Origin: VRUB01 sp046758085
GTDB taxonomy: Bacteria > Pseudomonadota > Gammaproteobacteria > Acidiferrobacterales > SPGG2
Direction: 5' to 3'
Assembly: GCA_046758085.1 (NCBI GenBank)
Contig: JBHHZP010000072.1
Span: 1-17,241, forward strand
DNA: 17,241 nucleotides
Both the position numbers and the translations under genes were made by a program. This document shows, piece after piece, positions 1-7,209 of the stretch (position 1 is its first letter; each line of letters opens with the position of its first letter). Under the pieces are notes generated by a model. That model made no database searches, was not told where the DNA came from, and worked only from the letters and a program-made list of their open reading frames with translations.

Positions 1-127
1 CATCCCTGCTGGCAACGGTCTTGGAAACAAAGGGGCGATCCATGTCTCCCGAGTGTAGCCCATTCCTAACGCCTCTCGGTCTTGGCGAGTTTAAGCGTTT
101 CACGCCGGTACTTTTGGGACACCAATG
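1..127 (+). repeat. Interspersed ~210-bp repeat, copy 1 (right part, cut by window edge)
   Basis: The window opens inside the repeat: position 1 corresponds to position 6292 of the complete copy at 6209-6417. Visible are the right arm of the internal inverted repeat (GGAAACAAAGG around 24-34, then GCGATCCATG), the conserved CTTGGCGAGTTT block (81-92) and the right terminus TTTTGGGACA (112-121) followed by the family end AATG (124-127). Directly after it comes TGTCCC, so GGGACA-CCAA-TGTCCC (116-131) is a small palindrome. The left half presumably lies outside the window. Membership of the family is clear by eye; mobility is inferred. Confidence 0.85.
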
Positions 128-393
128 TCCCGCACCAGATTTCGGCGGCTGGGCCTTGAAAGTTACCGGGGGTACGTGCCTATGTTTTTCTTTTTATTGA
201 TGTTTTTGTTGGAGAATGTTGATGGAGATCAATGCGAACGAGACGCATGAATGTATGCTAATTATCGTTTCGCTCGTCAAATCGCCCGTGAGGGGGTCGA
301 CACACGGCTCATTCGTGCACCGCTCTAGCATCTTGTCAGGCACGGGGCATGATTTCTATCGTGGATCGCATCCTGTGGGCGGAGGAGGTAGCC
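128..393. other. Intergenic leader of the first exported protein
   Basis: No convincing gene is seen here. A T-rich stretch lies at about 183-215 (runs of T broken by single bases). An open frame starting at 222 (ATG with GGAG upstream) runs on into the coding sequence of the 394-966 gene in another frame and looks spurious. GGAGGAGG at 381-388 is the ribosome binding site that decides the downstream start at 394. No clear -35/-10 pair was found. Confidence 0.5.
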
Positions 394-966
394 ATGTTCA
401 GGCAGAAACTCGTGATGCGAGGGTTCGCACCTCCGAGTACCCAAAAGCAGCACTCTGGGCCGCAAATTGCGGCTGCAAGAACATATGGCCTGTTGCTTGC
501 GGTTATGTTGTTCATTTTACTGTGGCCAGGGATAGCGTTGGCCAATGTCGCGGCCGCCGCTCATGCGAGCTGGCATGAAGACTCGGATCGTTACGATGTT
601 CATCTCGGTGTGGTGCCGGCCACGTTGGTGCGCGCTGATGCGGCTCTCGCTAAGGCACATCCGACAGCAGCCAGGCAGGGAGGCTCAAGTCAGCACATCG
701 TCGTAACGGTATGGAGAAAGTCTGATGGCAAGAGGGTCACTGAGGCGAAGGTATTCGCTGAGGTTATCGAACGGAAGCTCTGGCACTGGTTCAACCAAGA
801 AAAACCTCTGGAAAAAATGGCTCTGCACGGAATGGTCACATATTGTAATTTCTTCGATCTTCATTGGAACGGAACTTACAAGATCCGGGTAAGAATTCAG
901 GAACCCGATACTCTGGGAGAAGACATCGTGACCTTCTACCAAAAAATAAAGGGGCTACCGGATTAA
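394..966 (+). CDS. Exported protein of unknown function (190 aa)
   Basis: I do not recognise the family. The open frame could start at 349, but the ATG at 394 follows GGAGGAGG (381-388) at good spacing, so I prefer it. In this numbering the N-terminus has a long basic stretch, then a hydrophobic segment (about residues 32-48, YGLLLAVMLFILLWPGIALA) ending in an ALA signal-peptidase-like site, so the product is probably periplasmic or membrane-anchored. The mature part alternates charged and beta-type segments: YDVHLGVVPA, a short loop, then HIVVTVWRKSDGKRVTEAKV and, near the end, the segment NGTYKIRVRI. This pattern suggests a single beta-sandwich domain, as in small periplasmic YtkA-like or metal-handling proteins, but that is only an impression. 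It is convergent with the peptidase gene that ends at 1112. No terminator is obvious between them. Confidence 0.75.
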   Translation: MFRQKLVMRGFAPPSTQKQHSGPQIAAARTYGLLLAVMLFILLWPGIALANVAAAAHASWHEDSDRYDVHLGVVPATLVRADAALAKAHPTAARQGGSSQHIVVTVWRKSDGKRVTEAKVFAEVIERKLWHWFNQEKPLEKMALHGMVTYCNFFDLHWNGTYKIRVRIQEPDTLGEDIVTFYQKIKGLPD

Positions 967-1111
967 GAGATCGCAGGCAGTTTTTCCATGAGCTGGCTGC
1001 GTGAATGCCGAGGGGTGGTGACGGTTGCGTGTAAAACGCAAAGCGGATGCTGTTATCCGATTCATATGCAAGGGAGGCCACGTTGCCGCCGTTAATCAGG
1101 TCGGGAACCAG

Positions 1112-2107
1112 CTAGATGCTGGCGGCGGTATTGCCCAGTGTTTGGATCTTTTGCTCCGTGCCGAGCAGCCATTTGCGGATGCGGTTGGAATCACCGTACT
1201 TGCTTAGCTTGCCCCAGGAATTGAGCAACACGATTATGAGTGGCCGGTTAGCGATCGTGGCTCGCATGAGCAGGCAGTTGCCGGCGTCAGCAGTGTAGCC
1301 GGTCTTGCTCAACTCGATGCTCCAGTAGTCCTTCCACACCAAGGAGTTGGTGTTTCGAAACGCAATCTCCGACCCCGTTTGCCAGTCGGTTACGCGGAAG
1401 GAGCGGCTCGTCGACATCATGTGAATCAGGGGATAATCGCGGGTGGCAGCGATTAGCTTTGCCAGGTCGCGTGCACTCGCGACGTTGCCGCTGTGCAGCC
1501 CGGAAGCGTCGGCAAACCGGCTCGTCGTCATACCAAGTTTTTTGGCCATCCCGTTCATAGCCGCGATCATCGCTGTGCGACCGTCCGGGTAGGTGCGCGC
1601 GAGGGCAGCAGCAGCACGATTGTCCGAAGCAGCCAGGGCCACAAGCAGTGCGTCGTGGCGTGTGAGGATGGTCCCGTAGCGCAGCCGCGACTTTGTGCCT
1701 CGTAGGCGGTCGCGGTCGGCGCGCGTAATCTCGATTGTCGCGTCAAGCGGAAGCCTGGTGTCCAAGATGACCAGCGCGGTCATGAGCTTGGTGAGGGAGG
1801 CGATGGGGCGCGGCCGATCGATGTTGCGCCCGTGAAGAATCACGCCTTCGCGTTCATCCATGATCAAAGCCACGGAGGAGCGCAGGAAAAGCTGGTTGGG
1901 ATTGCTGTAGCGTACAATCTGTGAGGCGGGAACGTACGCTGCCGGCGAAGCGGGCAACGGCGCCGACGTGGCTGGCGCGGCAGCAGCGTTGCCCGGCGAA
2001 TCTTCGGTTAGCTGCTGGGCGCGCGTGTTCATCGTGATGAGAAAGACCGCTATCACAACAATGCCCAGAATCATGCCCGTAACGGGCTTTTGTGTTATTG
2101 ATAACAT
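1112..2107 (-). CDS. pbpG: D-alanyl-D-alanine endopeptidase/carboxypeptidase, PBP7 type (peptidase family S11)
   Basis: This 331-aa protein carries the three penicillin-binding motifs in order: SLTK (residues 104-107, with the nucleophile Ser104 and Lys107), SDN (161-163) and KTG (268-270). An N-terminal hydrophobic segment (about 9-25) acts as signal peptide or anchor, followed by an Ala/Pro-rich linker (about 40-62) before the catalytic domain. Family S11 low-molecular-mass PBPs cleave D-Ala-containing peptide bonds in periplasmic peptidoglycan. The length and the lack of an obvious C-terminal amphipathic anchor fit the PbpG (PBP7) endopeptidase better than DacA/DacC. The start is the ATG at 2107. 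A GGGAGGA Shine-Dalgarno sequence lies 13 nt upstream, a little far, so start choice is not certain. It is divergent from the lipoprotein gene at 2398. Confidence 0.93.
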   Translation of the reverse strand: MLSITQKPVTGMILGIVVIAVFLITMNTRAQQLTEDSPGNAAAAPATSAPLPASPAAYVPASQIVRYSNPNQLFLRSSVALIMDEREGVILHGRNIDRPRPIASLTKLMTALVILDTRLPLDATIEITRADRDRLRGTKSRLRYGTILTRHDALLVALAASDNRAAAALARTYPDGRTAMIAAMNGMAKKLGMTTSRFADASGLHSGNVASARDLAKLIAATRDYPLIHMMSTSRSFRVTDWQTGSEIAFRNTNSLVWKDYWSIELSKTGYTADAGNCLLMRATIANRPLIIVLLNSWGKLSKYGDSNRIRKWLLGTEQKIQTLGNTAASI

Positions 2108-2287
2108 GCGATTTGTTGTTTCCTCCCGCTTGCAATATTAGTAACATTGAGCCCGCATATCAAAGCCAACCAACGTGTCGTCCGTGCCGACTGTCGAAGC
2201 GGTGAAATGACGAGGCGAACACCTGCCGTGGGCGGCTAACGCCGTTTCAGCAACGCGTGGATGCCGACACCTGTTCAGGGGATCATT

Positions 2288-2315
2288 GTAGCCCGGAGGG
2301 GCTCGCATTTTCCGG
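2288..2315. repeat. Possible REP-like palindromic unit
   Basis: The sequence GTAGCCCGGA at 2288-2297, followed by TCCGG at 2311-2315, forms a CCGGA/TCCGG stem, and an alternative AGCCC/GGGCT stem (2290-2294 with 2299-2303) overlaps it. GTAGCCCGGA...TCCGG is a form often seen in proteobacterial REP-type intergenic repeats. Only one unit is present here, so the call is tentative. Confidence 0.25.
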
Positions 2316-2336
2316 ATGATGGACTATAAGCATTAG

Positions 2337-2376
2337 TTACCAGGTTGCTGAAAAATTGTTTTCGGCGGCCTGGTAA
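2337..2376. promoter_or_regulatory. 8-bp inverted repeat in the leader of the PPGL lipoprotein gene
   Basis: TTACCAGG (2337-2344) and CCTGGTAA (2369-2376) are perfect inverted repeats separated by 24 bases, ending 21 bp before the ATG at 2398. A TATAAG sequence at 2325-2330 could be a -10 element, which would place the repeat at the very 5' end of the mRNA as a hairpin. Alternatively it is a two-half-site operator. No matching regulator is visible nearby. Confidence 0.35.
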
Positions 2377-2397
2377 AGCAGTACATGGAGAATCGGT

Positions 2398-2814
2398 ATG
2401 CGCGTAGGCACGTTTCTAATGTCGGGGTTAATCCTGGTGCTCAGCTCGGGTTGTGCGAGCTATGTCGCGACCTCCGGTCGCGTGGTTTTCACGGACGAAA
2501 AAGCCACGATCGACGTGACCTTCAGTAATCGCGATCGTCAGGTGATTTACGATTATTATGGCGGCCGCAAAGGCCAAAAAAAGAAAAAAGCCCCACCGGG
2601 ACTGGCAAAGCAGGGCGATGATCTGCCACCGGGCCTGGCGAAGCGCGACACCTTACCGCCCGGCTTGCAGGGCCGTGTTTTACCCGCGGATCTCGAGGCG
2701 CAGCTGACGCCATTGCCGCGGAGCTATGTCCGCGTCACCATCGGCGCGGATGTCGTTCTGTTGAACCGGGATACGCGCGTGGTGCTCGACGTGATTTACG
2801 GAGTTGCGAGCTGA
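2398..2814 (+). CDS. Lipoprotein with PPGL repeats, CigR/RcnB-like
   Basis: This 138-aa protein begins with a lipoprotein signal: a hydrophobic segment followed by the lipobox LSSGC, with Cys19 as the predicted lipidated residue. A lysine run (KKKK, about 61-64) precedes three PPGL motifs (66-69, 77-80, 87-90), two of them as PPGLAK. A C-terminal segment YVRVTIGADVVLLNRDTRVV (110-129) leads into DVIYG. PPGLAK tandems followed by a YVRV...D(V)(V/I) tail are typical of proteins annotated as CigR-family or RcnB-like periplasmic proteins. Their biochemical role is poorly defined. TGGAGA lies just upstream of the ATG, with the inverted repeat of the leader before it. Monocistronic as far as can be seen; the next gene is 289 bp away. 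Confidence 0.85.
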   Translation: MRVGTFLMSGLILVLSSGCASYVATSGRVVFTDEKATIDVTFSNRDRQVIYDYYGGRKGQKKKKAPPGLAKQGDDLPPGLAKRDTLPPGLQGRVLPADLEAQLTPLPRSYVRVTIGADVVLLNRDTRVVLDVIYGVAS

Positions 2815-3103
2815 AAACCTAACCCGCGGGTATATTCTTCGCTGCCCGCTCAAGGAGTAGGCGCCGCTGATCTTTCGTGTGTCTGGCGCGCCGAGCGGTG
2901 GGGGCATAGGCCCATCCCGATGAGAATCGCCGTCGATCGGCGACAGCGCACCATTATTGGCCCCGGCCGATACCTGAGCGATCAGCAGCAGGCTGCGGCG
3001 CCAGGTTCACAGCGGACTCGATATCCTCTGTCTTTCTGCGTTAACCTACAAAGCGCCCGGCGCGTCAGGGCTTCCAGCCTTCGCGCATCCAAAGGAGTTT
3101 ATG

Positions 3104-3634
3104 ATGCTGAAGATTACCCCCTTGTCGTGTGCGACACTGGCAGTACTTTTTTCGATCGTTGCCTATGCACAACAAACCCCGCTGACAAAGGCAGATGTTC
3201 GAAATGTGATCGACACGGCAAAAGAGCTGCAAAGGGAGGTGGATAAAGACAAGTCCTATGACTTTGAAAAAATGACGCAGATGGGTGCAACGCTCAAGGG
3301 TCAAGCCATGTACCACAAGTATCTAAATATTATCAAGCGTCATGGATTTTCCGGCCCCGAGATTTGGGCAGAAACGGCTACACGCGTGTTCAAGGCCTAC
3401 GGTGCGTACAAGATGCAGCAGGCTTCTCCCAAGATGGACGCACGGATGCAGCAAGATATTGCCCAGATCCAAAACAATCCGAATCTAACGGCTGAACAGA
3501 AACAACAAATGTTGCAGATGATGAGTCAAACCCAGCAGTCTATGCACACGTATGTTAACGCATCGAGCGCCGACATCGAGGCGGTCAAGCCTTTTGTGGC
3601 GGAGATCGATGCCACATTTGGCAACCGTAAATAG
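3104..3634 (+). CDS. Small exported alpha-helical protein, Gln/Met-rich, function unknown
   Basis: Two adjacent ATG codons occur at 3101 and 3104. AAAGGAG at 3091-3097 leaves 3 nt to the first and 6 nt to the second, so I choose 3104 (176 aa). The N-terminus is a classical signal peptide (hydrophobic ATLAVLFSIV, cleavage likely after AYA, before QQTP), so the mature protein is periplasmic. The mature sequence is almost entirely helix-forming: charged AKELQREVDKDK near the start, then a region with KMDARMQQDIAQIQ, then TAEQKQQMLQMMSQTQQSMH (about residues 135-155). No cysteines or recognised catalytic motif are present in the mature part. I do not recognise a named family. It is convergent with the GTPase gene, with only 59 bp between stops and no evident terminator. 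Confidence 0.82.
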   Translation: MLKITPLSCATLAVLFSIVAYAQQTPLTKADVRNVIDTAKELQREVDKDKSYDFEKMTQMGATLKGQAMYHKYLNIIKRHGFSGPEIWAETATRVFKAYGAYKMQQASPKMDARMQQDIAQIQNNPNLTAEQKQQMLQMMSQTQQSMHTYVNASSADIEAVKPFVAEIDATFGNRK

Positions 3635-3693
3635 ACACGACCCGCAAGGTGCACAAGGATCTGGGTTACGGTCAGCTCTCGCAGTAATCTTTC

Positions 3694-4716
3694 TCAAGCG
3701 TGCAACTCGAGGATATCGCCGTCGGCAACGCGATGGCCCCGGCCTACCTGCTGGCCGTCGAACTCGCCGCCACCCCACAGCCGGGCGTACTTGAGAGACT
3801 GGGCCAAGTCCTTGTGCACCAGTATGGCCACGTCGTTCACCGTTTGTCCGCGGCGCACCGTAAAGGGCTTGTCCTTGTCCGGCGGCCTCCCGGGTGCCTT
3901 GGTGTACACACGCACGACCCCGAGCTTACGGAACAGCCACGGCGCGATCTGATCCAATCCGGCGCCAGTAGTTGCCGAGACCGTCATCACCGGATAGCGC
4001 AGGCCGCTGAGTTCCTGGAAGACCTGAAGCTCTTGTTGCAATACCGGGATTTGATCCGCCTTGGCTGCAACCATCAACGTCGGTAGATGAATGGCGAAGG
4101 GGTCGGGGAGGTCGTTCTCGCTCGCTTCGTCCACCGGCGTCTCATCCCATCTCTCGGTTAGGGTCACGCGCTTAGCCGCCAAAATCTCGTGAAGCGCCAT
4201 CGTCTGTTCCACGCAGCCGGGATCGCCCAGATCCACCACCAGCAGGCACGCGTCGGCCGGCTGCAATGCATTGCCTAGCCATGGGACCGGGTGCTCGGGA
4301 GAGACCGGAGGCAGATCGACCAGCTGAAAGTGGATGTCCTCGTAGGGCAACATGCCTGGCTGTGGGAACTGCGTGGTGAAAGCATAGGGGCCGATATGGG
4401 CGTTGGAACCGGTCAGCTTGGCGTGCAGCGCGGACTTGCCCGTGTTTGGTGGGCCGATCAGCGCAATCTGGGCTGCACCCTCAGCGCGAATGACGGTCGG
4501 AGGCCCGCCGCGGGCGCCACCCTTCTTCGGTCCGGCGAGCTCATCGGTCAGTTGCTTGATCCGGGTCTTGATATCCGCTTGCAGGTGCTCGGTGCCCTTG
4601 TGCTTGGGGATCGCACGCAACATCTCGCGCAGGCAAGACAGGCGCTCTTTGGGATCGCTTGCACTCTTGAAAGCGGCCTCGGCCGCCTTGTATTCCGGTG
4701 TCAGGTTGGCTGGCAT
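3694..4716 (-). CDS. TGS-domain GTPase, Obg/DRG-like
   Basis: The chosen start (ATG at 4716) gives 340 aa and begins MPANLTPEYKAAEAAFK, which is how related TRAFAC GTPases with a TGS domain usually start. The frame stays open up to 4842 but that extension is not family-like. A helical N-terminal region (1-60) precedes the G domain: G1 GPPNTGKS (88-95), a G3-like DLPPV (134-138), G4 as AAKAD (217-221, where NKxD is usual) and a G5-like SATTGAG (247-253). The C-terminal TGS domain (about 267-340) includes KPFTVRRGQTVNDVA and ends GDILELHA. Such proteins bind GTP and are thought to contact ribosomes or RNA through TGS; the specific role of this bacterial group is not established. Neighbours give no hint. 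No strong Shine-Dalgarno is seen at 4716. Confidence 0.9.
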   Translation of the reverse strand: MPANLTPEYKAAEAAFKSASDPKERLSCLREMLRAIPKHKGTEHLQADIKTRIKQLTDELAGPKKGGARGGPPTVIRAEGAAQIALIGPPNTGKSALHAKLTGSNAHIGPYAFTTQFPQPGMLPYEDIHFQLVDLPPVSPEHPVPWLGNALQPADACLLVVDLGDPGCVEQTMALHEILAAKRVTLTERWDETPVDEASENDLPDPFAIHLPTLMVAAKADQIPVLQQELQVFQELSGLRYPVMTVSATTGAGLDQIAPWLFRKLGVVRVYTKAPGRPPDKDKPFTVRRGQTVNDVAILVHKDLAQSLKYARLWGGGEFDGQQVGRGHRVADGDILELHA

Positions 4717-5144
4717 GGCATTGGACGGCGCTTGCCCACAACTCGGCGTCGGACCAAGGGGGGTAACTTTAACCTTTTCATGCCCCCGAGGCATGGGCTG
4801 GCGGCGAACTATCAGCGCATGATGCCTCTGGGTCGCCCCCACACCTGTCCCACAACCGCCCGATACATGGGTCGCACCTTTGTTTCCGAGACACGCCGTG
4901 AATACTTCCGTGTAGGCTCGGTGCCAGCATCCGTGGCTTGCAACGGTCTCGGAAACAATGGTGCGATCCAGGCCTCGCGAGCGCAGCCCATTCCCAAGGC
5001 ATCTTTAAGCCTTGGCGAGTTTCAGCGTTTCACGCCGGGCCTTGTGGGACACCAATGAGTCGTTCCCCTCTTTCAGGCGGGCAGTTTTGCATCGCCAAGG
5101 TGCCGCTCCTTGCGTTGACCGTACTGAGGAGAAGCTGACGGGGC
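4717..5144. other. Spacer between ABC ATPase and GTPase genes, containing repeat copy 2
   Basis: Positions 4717-4844 hold the upstream region of the leftward GTPase; the open frame in phase with the GTPase reaches 4842, stopping 2 bp short of the repeat. Repeat copy 2 fills 4845-5057. The remaining 5058-5144 has no recognisable feature and no clear terminator for the ABC ATPase gene that ends at 5145. Confidence 0.6.
4845..5057 (+). repeat. Interspersed ~210-bp MITE-like repeat, copy 2
   Basis: A complete copy. The terminal inverted repeats are TGTCCCACAA (4846-4855) and TTGTGGGACA (5042-5051), perfect over 10 bp. The internal inverted repeat is 4869-4892 with 4946-4969, matching at about 22 of 24 positions (contains TTTGTTTCCGAGAC and GTCTCGGAAACAA). 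The central motif TGTAGGCTCGGTGCCAGCAT is at 4911-4930. A third small stem, CCAAGGC...GCCTTGG, lies near 4997-5018. The family end CCAATG is at 5052-5057. No convincing target-site duplication is seen. It lies upstream of the GTPase gene. Confidence 0.9.
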
Positions 5145-5960
<816 letters not shown>

Positions 5961-5981
5961 CGACTCTCGCTATCATGCCGA

Positions 5982-5994
5982 CCGGCCTGGCCGG
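5982..5994. promoter_or_regulatory. 13-bp palindrome just upstream of the ABC ATPase gene
   Basis: CCGGCC-T-GGCCGG is a perfect odd palindrome lying 22-34 bp before the ATPase start at 5960. The position fits an operator or a 5'-UTR hairpin, but GC-rich palindromes of this size also arise by chance in such a genome. Confidence 0.25.
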
Positions 5995-6095
5995 CCACGT
6001 TTCATACAGGAAACGCCAGTATTCGACGGCGTGCCCGTCCAAGTATCACTATACAAGATACAAGTGGAACGATAGCGGCGACAAGTCTCGGCCTG

Positions 6096-6115
6096 GTAGT
6101 CTCGGTGCCCGCATC
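6096..6115 (+). repeat. Solitary copy of the repeat core motif
   Basis: GTAGTCTCGGTGCCCGCATC matches the centre of the 210-bp repeat (GTAGGCTCGGTGCCAGCATC, 6276-6295) with two differences. The rest of the repeat is absent around it. A second solitary copy lies at 6452-6470. Confidence 0.5.
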
Positions 6116-6130
6116 CCCACTCGTATTGTT

Positions 6131-6179
6131 ATCGCCTACCGGCGATTGCTTACTAACGGGCTTGCTGTCCGTAGTAAGC
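6131..6179. other. Two adjacent hairpin sequences
   Basis: ATCGCC-TACC-GGCGAT (6131-6146) is a 6-bp perfect stem with a 4-nt loop. GCTTACTAACGG (6148-6159) pairs with CCGTAGTAAGC (6169-6179) as an 11-bp stem with one bulged A and a 9-nt loop. Neither is followed by a T-run, so they are not typical terminators. They belong to the palindrome cluster around repeat copy 3. Confidence 0.5.
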
Positions 6180-6185
6180 TCGTTC

Positions 6186-6444
6186 GGCCGGGAAAAGTGC
6201 CACTGGCACTGTCCCACAACCGCCCGATGCATGGATCGCCCTTTTGTTTCCGAGGCACGCCGTGAATACTTCCATGTAGGCTCGGTGCCAGCATCCCTGC
6301 TGGCAACGGTCTCGGAAACAAAGGCGCGATCCAGGTCTCTCGAGCACAGCTCATTCTTAAGGCATCTTTGTCCTGCGAGTTTCGGCGATTCAAGCCGGGA
6401 CTTGTGGGAGAGGAATAGCCACTGGCAAGTTTCCTTCCCCGGCC
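6186..6444. repeat. Imperfect palindrome interrupted at its centre by repeat copy 3, with 10-bp target duplication
   Basis: The left side is GGCCGGG (6186-6192), AAAAG, then TGCCACTGGCA (6198-6208). The right side is GCCACTGGCA (6418-6427), AGTTTCCTT, then CCCCGGCC (6437-6444). GCCACTGGCA at 6199-6208 and 6418-6427 is an exact 10-bp direct repeat that directly abuts the element 6209-6417. If the element and one copy of the direct repeat are removed, the flanks join into a hairpin with a GGCCGGG/CCCGGCC base and a TGCCA-C-TGGCA apex. This reads as an insertion into the tip of an older palindrome. Confidence 0.6.
6209..6417 (+). repeat. Interspersed ~210-bp MITE-like repeat, copy 3
   Basis: A complete copy with the most regular folding. 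Terminal repeats are TGTCCCACAA (6210-6219) and TTGTGGGAGA (6402-6411, one mismatch). The internal inverted repeat is 6233-6256 with 6309-6332 (about 21 of 24 positions). The apical hairpin is TGCCAGCA-TCCC-TGCTGGCA (6286-6305), a perfect 8-bp stem. The family end is GGAATA (6412-6417). It has the 10-bp flanking direct repeat described for 6186-6444, the best evidence in the window that the unit moves. No coding capacity for a transposase exists, so movement would need an enzyme supplied in trans. Confidence 0.9.
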
Positions 6445-6499
6445 TCACCCCTGTAGGCTCGGTGCCCGCACGCTCGATGAGGCCTGTGGGGGTGATGGC
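6442..6499. repeat. Imperfect inverted repeat carrying a second solitary core motif
   Basis: GCCTCACCCCTGTAGGCTC (6442-6460) is complementary, with a few mismatches and bulges, to the segment at 6479-6499 that contains GGCCTGTGGGGGTGATGG. TGTAGGCTCGGTGCCCGCA (6452-6470) matches the repeat core in copy 3 with one difference. It lies 25 bp before the promoter-like sequence of the methyltransferase operon and shares its first bases with the right arm of the interrupted palindrome. Confidence 0.45.
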
Positions 6500-6523
6500 T
6501 TCAAGGCCTGGCTGGTCCCGGAC

Positions 6524-6532
6524 TGGTACAAT
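6524..6532 (+). promoter_or_regulatory. Extended -10 promoter-like sequence for the methyltransferase operon
   Basis: TGG-TACAAT matches the extended -10 form TGnTAnAAT. No good -35 is seen at the usual spacing, as is common for extended -10 promoters. Transcription would begin near 6539, about 26 nt before the ATG at 6565. Confidence 0.4.
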
Positions 6533-6564
6533 GAATCGATGTATCGGAGCTATGAGCCTGAATT

Positions 6565-7209
6565 ATGAGTTGCTGTTGCGCGCATTCCCGTTCGGCGGGG
6601 AGACTTTTCTCGTGGGTCGCCAGGCGTTATCGCAAGCGATTCAGCAAGAAGGGGTTTGAGCGCTGCCAGGAGCAGCTGATGACCGGTCTTACGCGCGCGG
6701 GTTTCAGTGGTGCCACAGTGCTCGACATCGGTTGCGGGGTGGGGCATTTGCACCAGAGCTTATTGGAGCGAGGGGCCGATTCGGCCGTCGGTATCGACCT
6801 TGCGCCGAAGATGTTGGCAGAGGCACGGGCGTGGGCGGCCGATCGGGGTCTAAGCGCACGCACCCAGTATGTCGAAGGTGATTTCATGGAACTGGCCAAA
6901 GCAGTTGCCCCGGCGGATGTGACACTGCTCGATAAGGTGGTGTGCTGTTATCCCGATGCTGACGGGCTGGTGCACAAGTCGCTGGCCAGAACCCGGCGCG
7001 TGTATGGGCTCATTTTTCCACGGCAGCGCTGGTTGACGCGCTTCGGTGCCGCCGCCGCCGGATTTTTCTTGTGGCTGATTCGCTCCGGTTTCCGGCCCTA
7101 CATCCATGACCCCGGGCAGATCGAAACATGGATAACCGCCGAAGGCTTTCAAAAATGCTTCGAGGACGAAACGGCGATCTGGCTGACGCAGATCTACATA
7201 CGCCCATGA
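6565..7209 (+). CDS. Class I SAM-dependent methyltransferase, BchM-like
   Basis: This 214-aa protein has the Rossmann SAM-binding motif I VLDIGCGVGHLHQSL (52-66), the acidic residue of motif II in VGIDLAPKM (75-83), EGDFMEL (104-110) and a characteristic LLDKVVCCYPDADGLV (121-136). The C-terminus SGFRPYIHDPGQIETWI (174-190) and IWLTQIYIR resembles the C-terminal region of magnesium-protoporphyrin O-methyltransferase (BchM), but no other bacteriochlorophyll gene is present, so that specific activity is not implied. The substrate is unknown. The N-terminal CCC-A-H cluster (residues 3-7) is odd but seems usual for this group. ATG at 6565 has only a distant GGAGC (6546-6550). Its stop overlaps the next start (ATGA), indicating translational coupling with ycbL. 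Confidence 0.88.
   Translation: MSCCCAHSRSAGRLFSWVARRYRKRFSKKGFERCQEQLMTGLTRAGFSGATVLDIGCGVGHLHQSLLERGADSAVGIDLAPKMLAEARAWAADRGLSARTQYVEGDFMELAKAVAPADVTLLDKVVCCYPDADGLVHKSLARTRRVYGLIFPRQRWLTRFGAAAAGFFLWLIRSGFRPYIHDPGQIETWITAEGFQKCFEDETAIWLTQIYIRP

Larger units (their letters stand above)
5961..6564. other. Divergent spacer rich in palindromes and repeats
   Basis: This 604-bp spacer between the ABC ATPase (-) and the methyltransferase operon (+) has no credible gene. It holds, in order: a 13-bp palindrome (5982-5994), an AT-rich dyad GTATC/GATAC (6043-6047 with 6057-6061), a solitary copy of the repeat core (6096-6115), two hairpins (6131-6146 and 6148-6179), an interrupted palindrome with repeat copy 3 inside it (6186-6444), a second solitary core within an inverted repeat (6442-6499), and an extended -10 promoter-like sequence (6524-6532). 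An open frame at 6105-6659 crosses all of these and has no start signal. Confidence 0.7.

Noticed and set aside
2920..3246. 108-codon plus-strand frame upstream of the Q/M-rich exported protein
   Set aside because: It overlaps the signal peptide region of a better-supported gene and looks like random GC-rich sequence.
4291..5058. 255-codon plus-strand frame opposite the GTPase and through repeat copy 2
   Set aside because: It is antisense to a clearly recognised GTPase, continues into a non-coding repeat and resembles no family.
6105..6659. 184-codon plus-strand frame across repeat copy 3
   Set aside because: It runs through hairpins, the repeat and the start of the methyltransferase in another frame, without a start signal.
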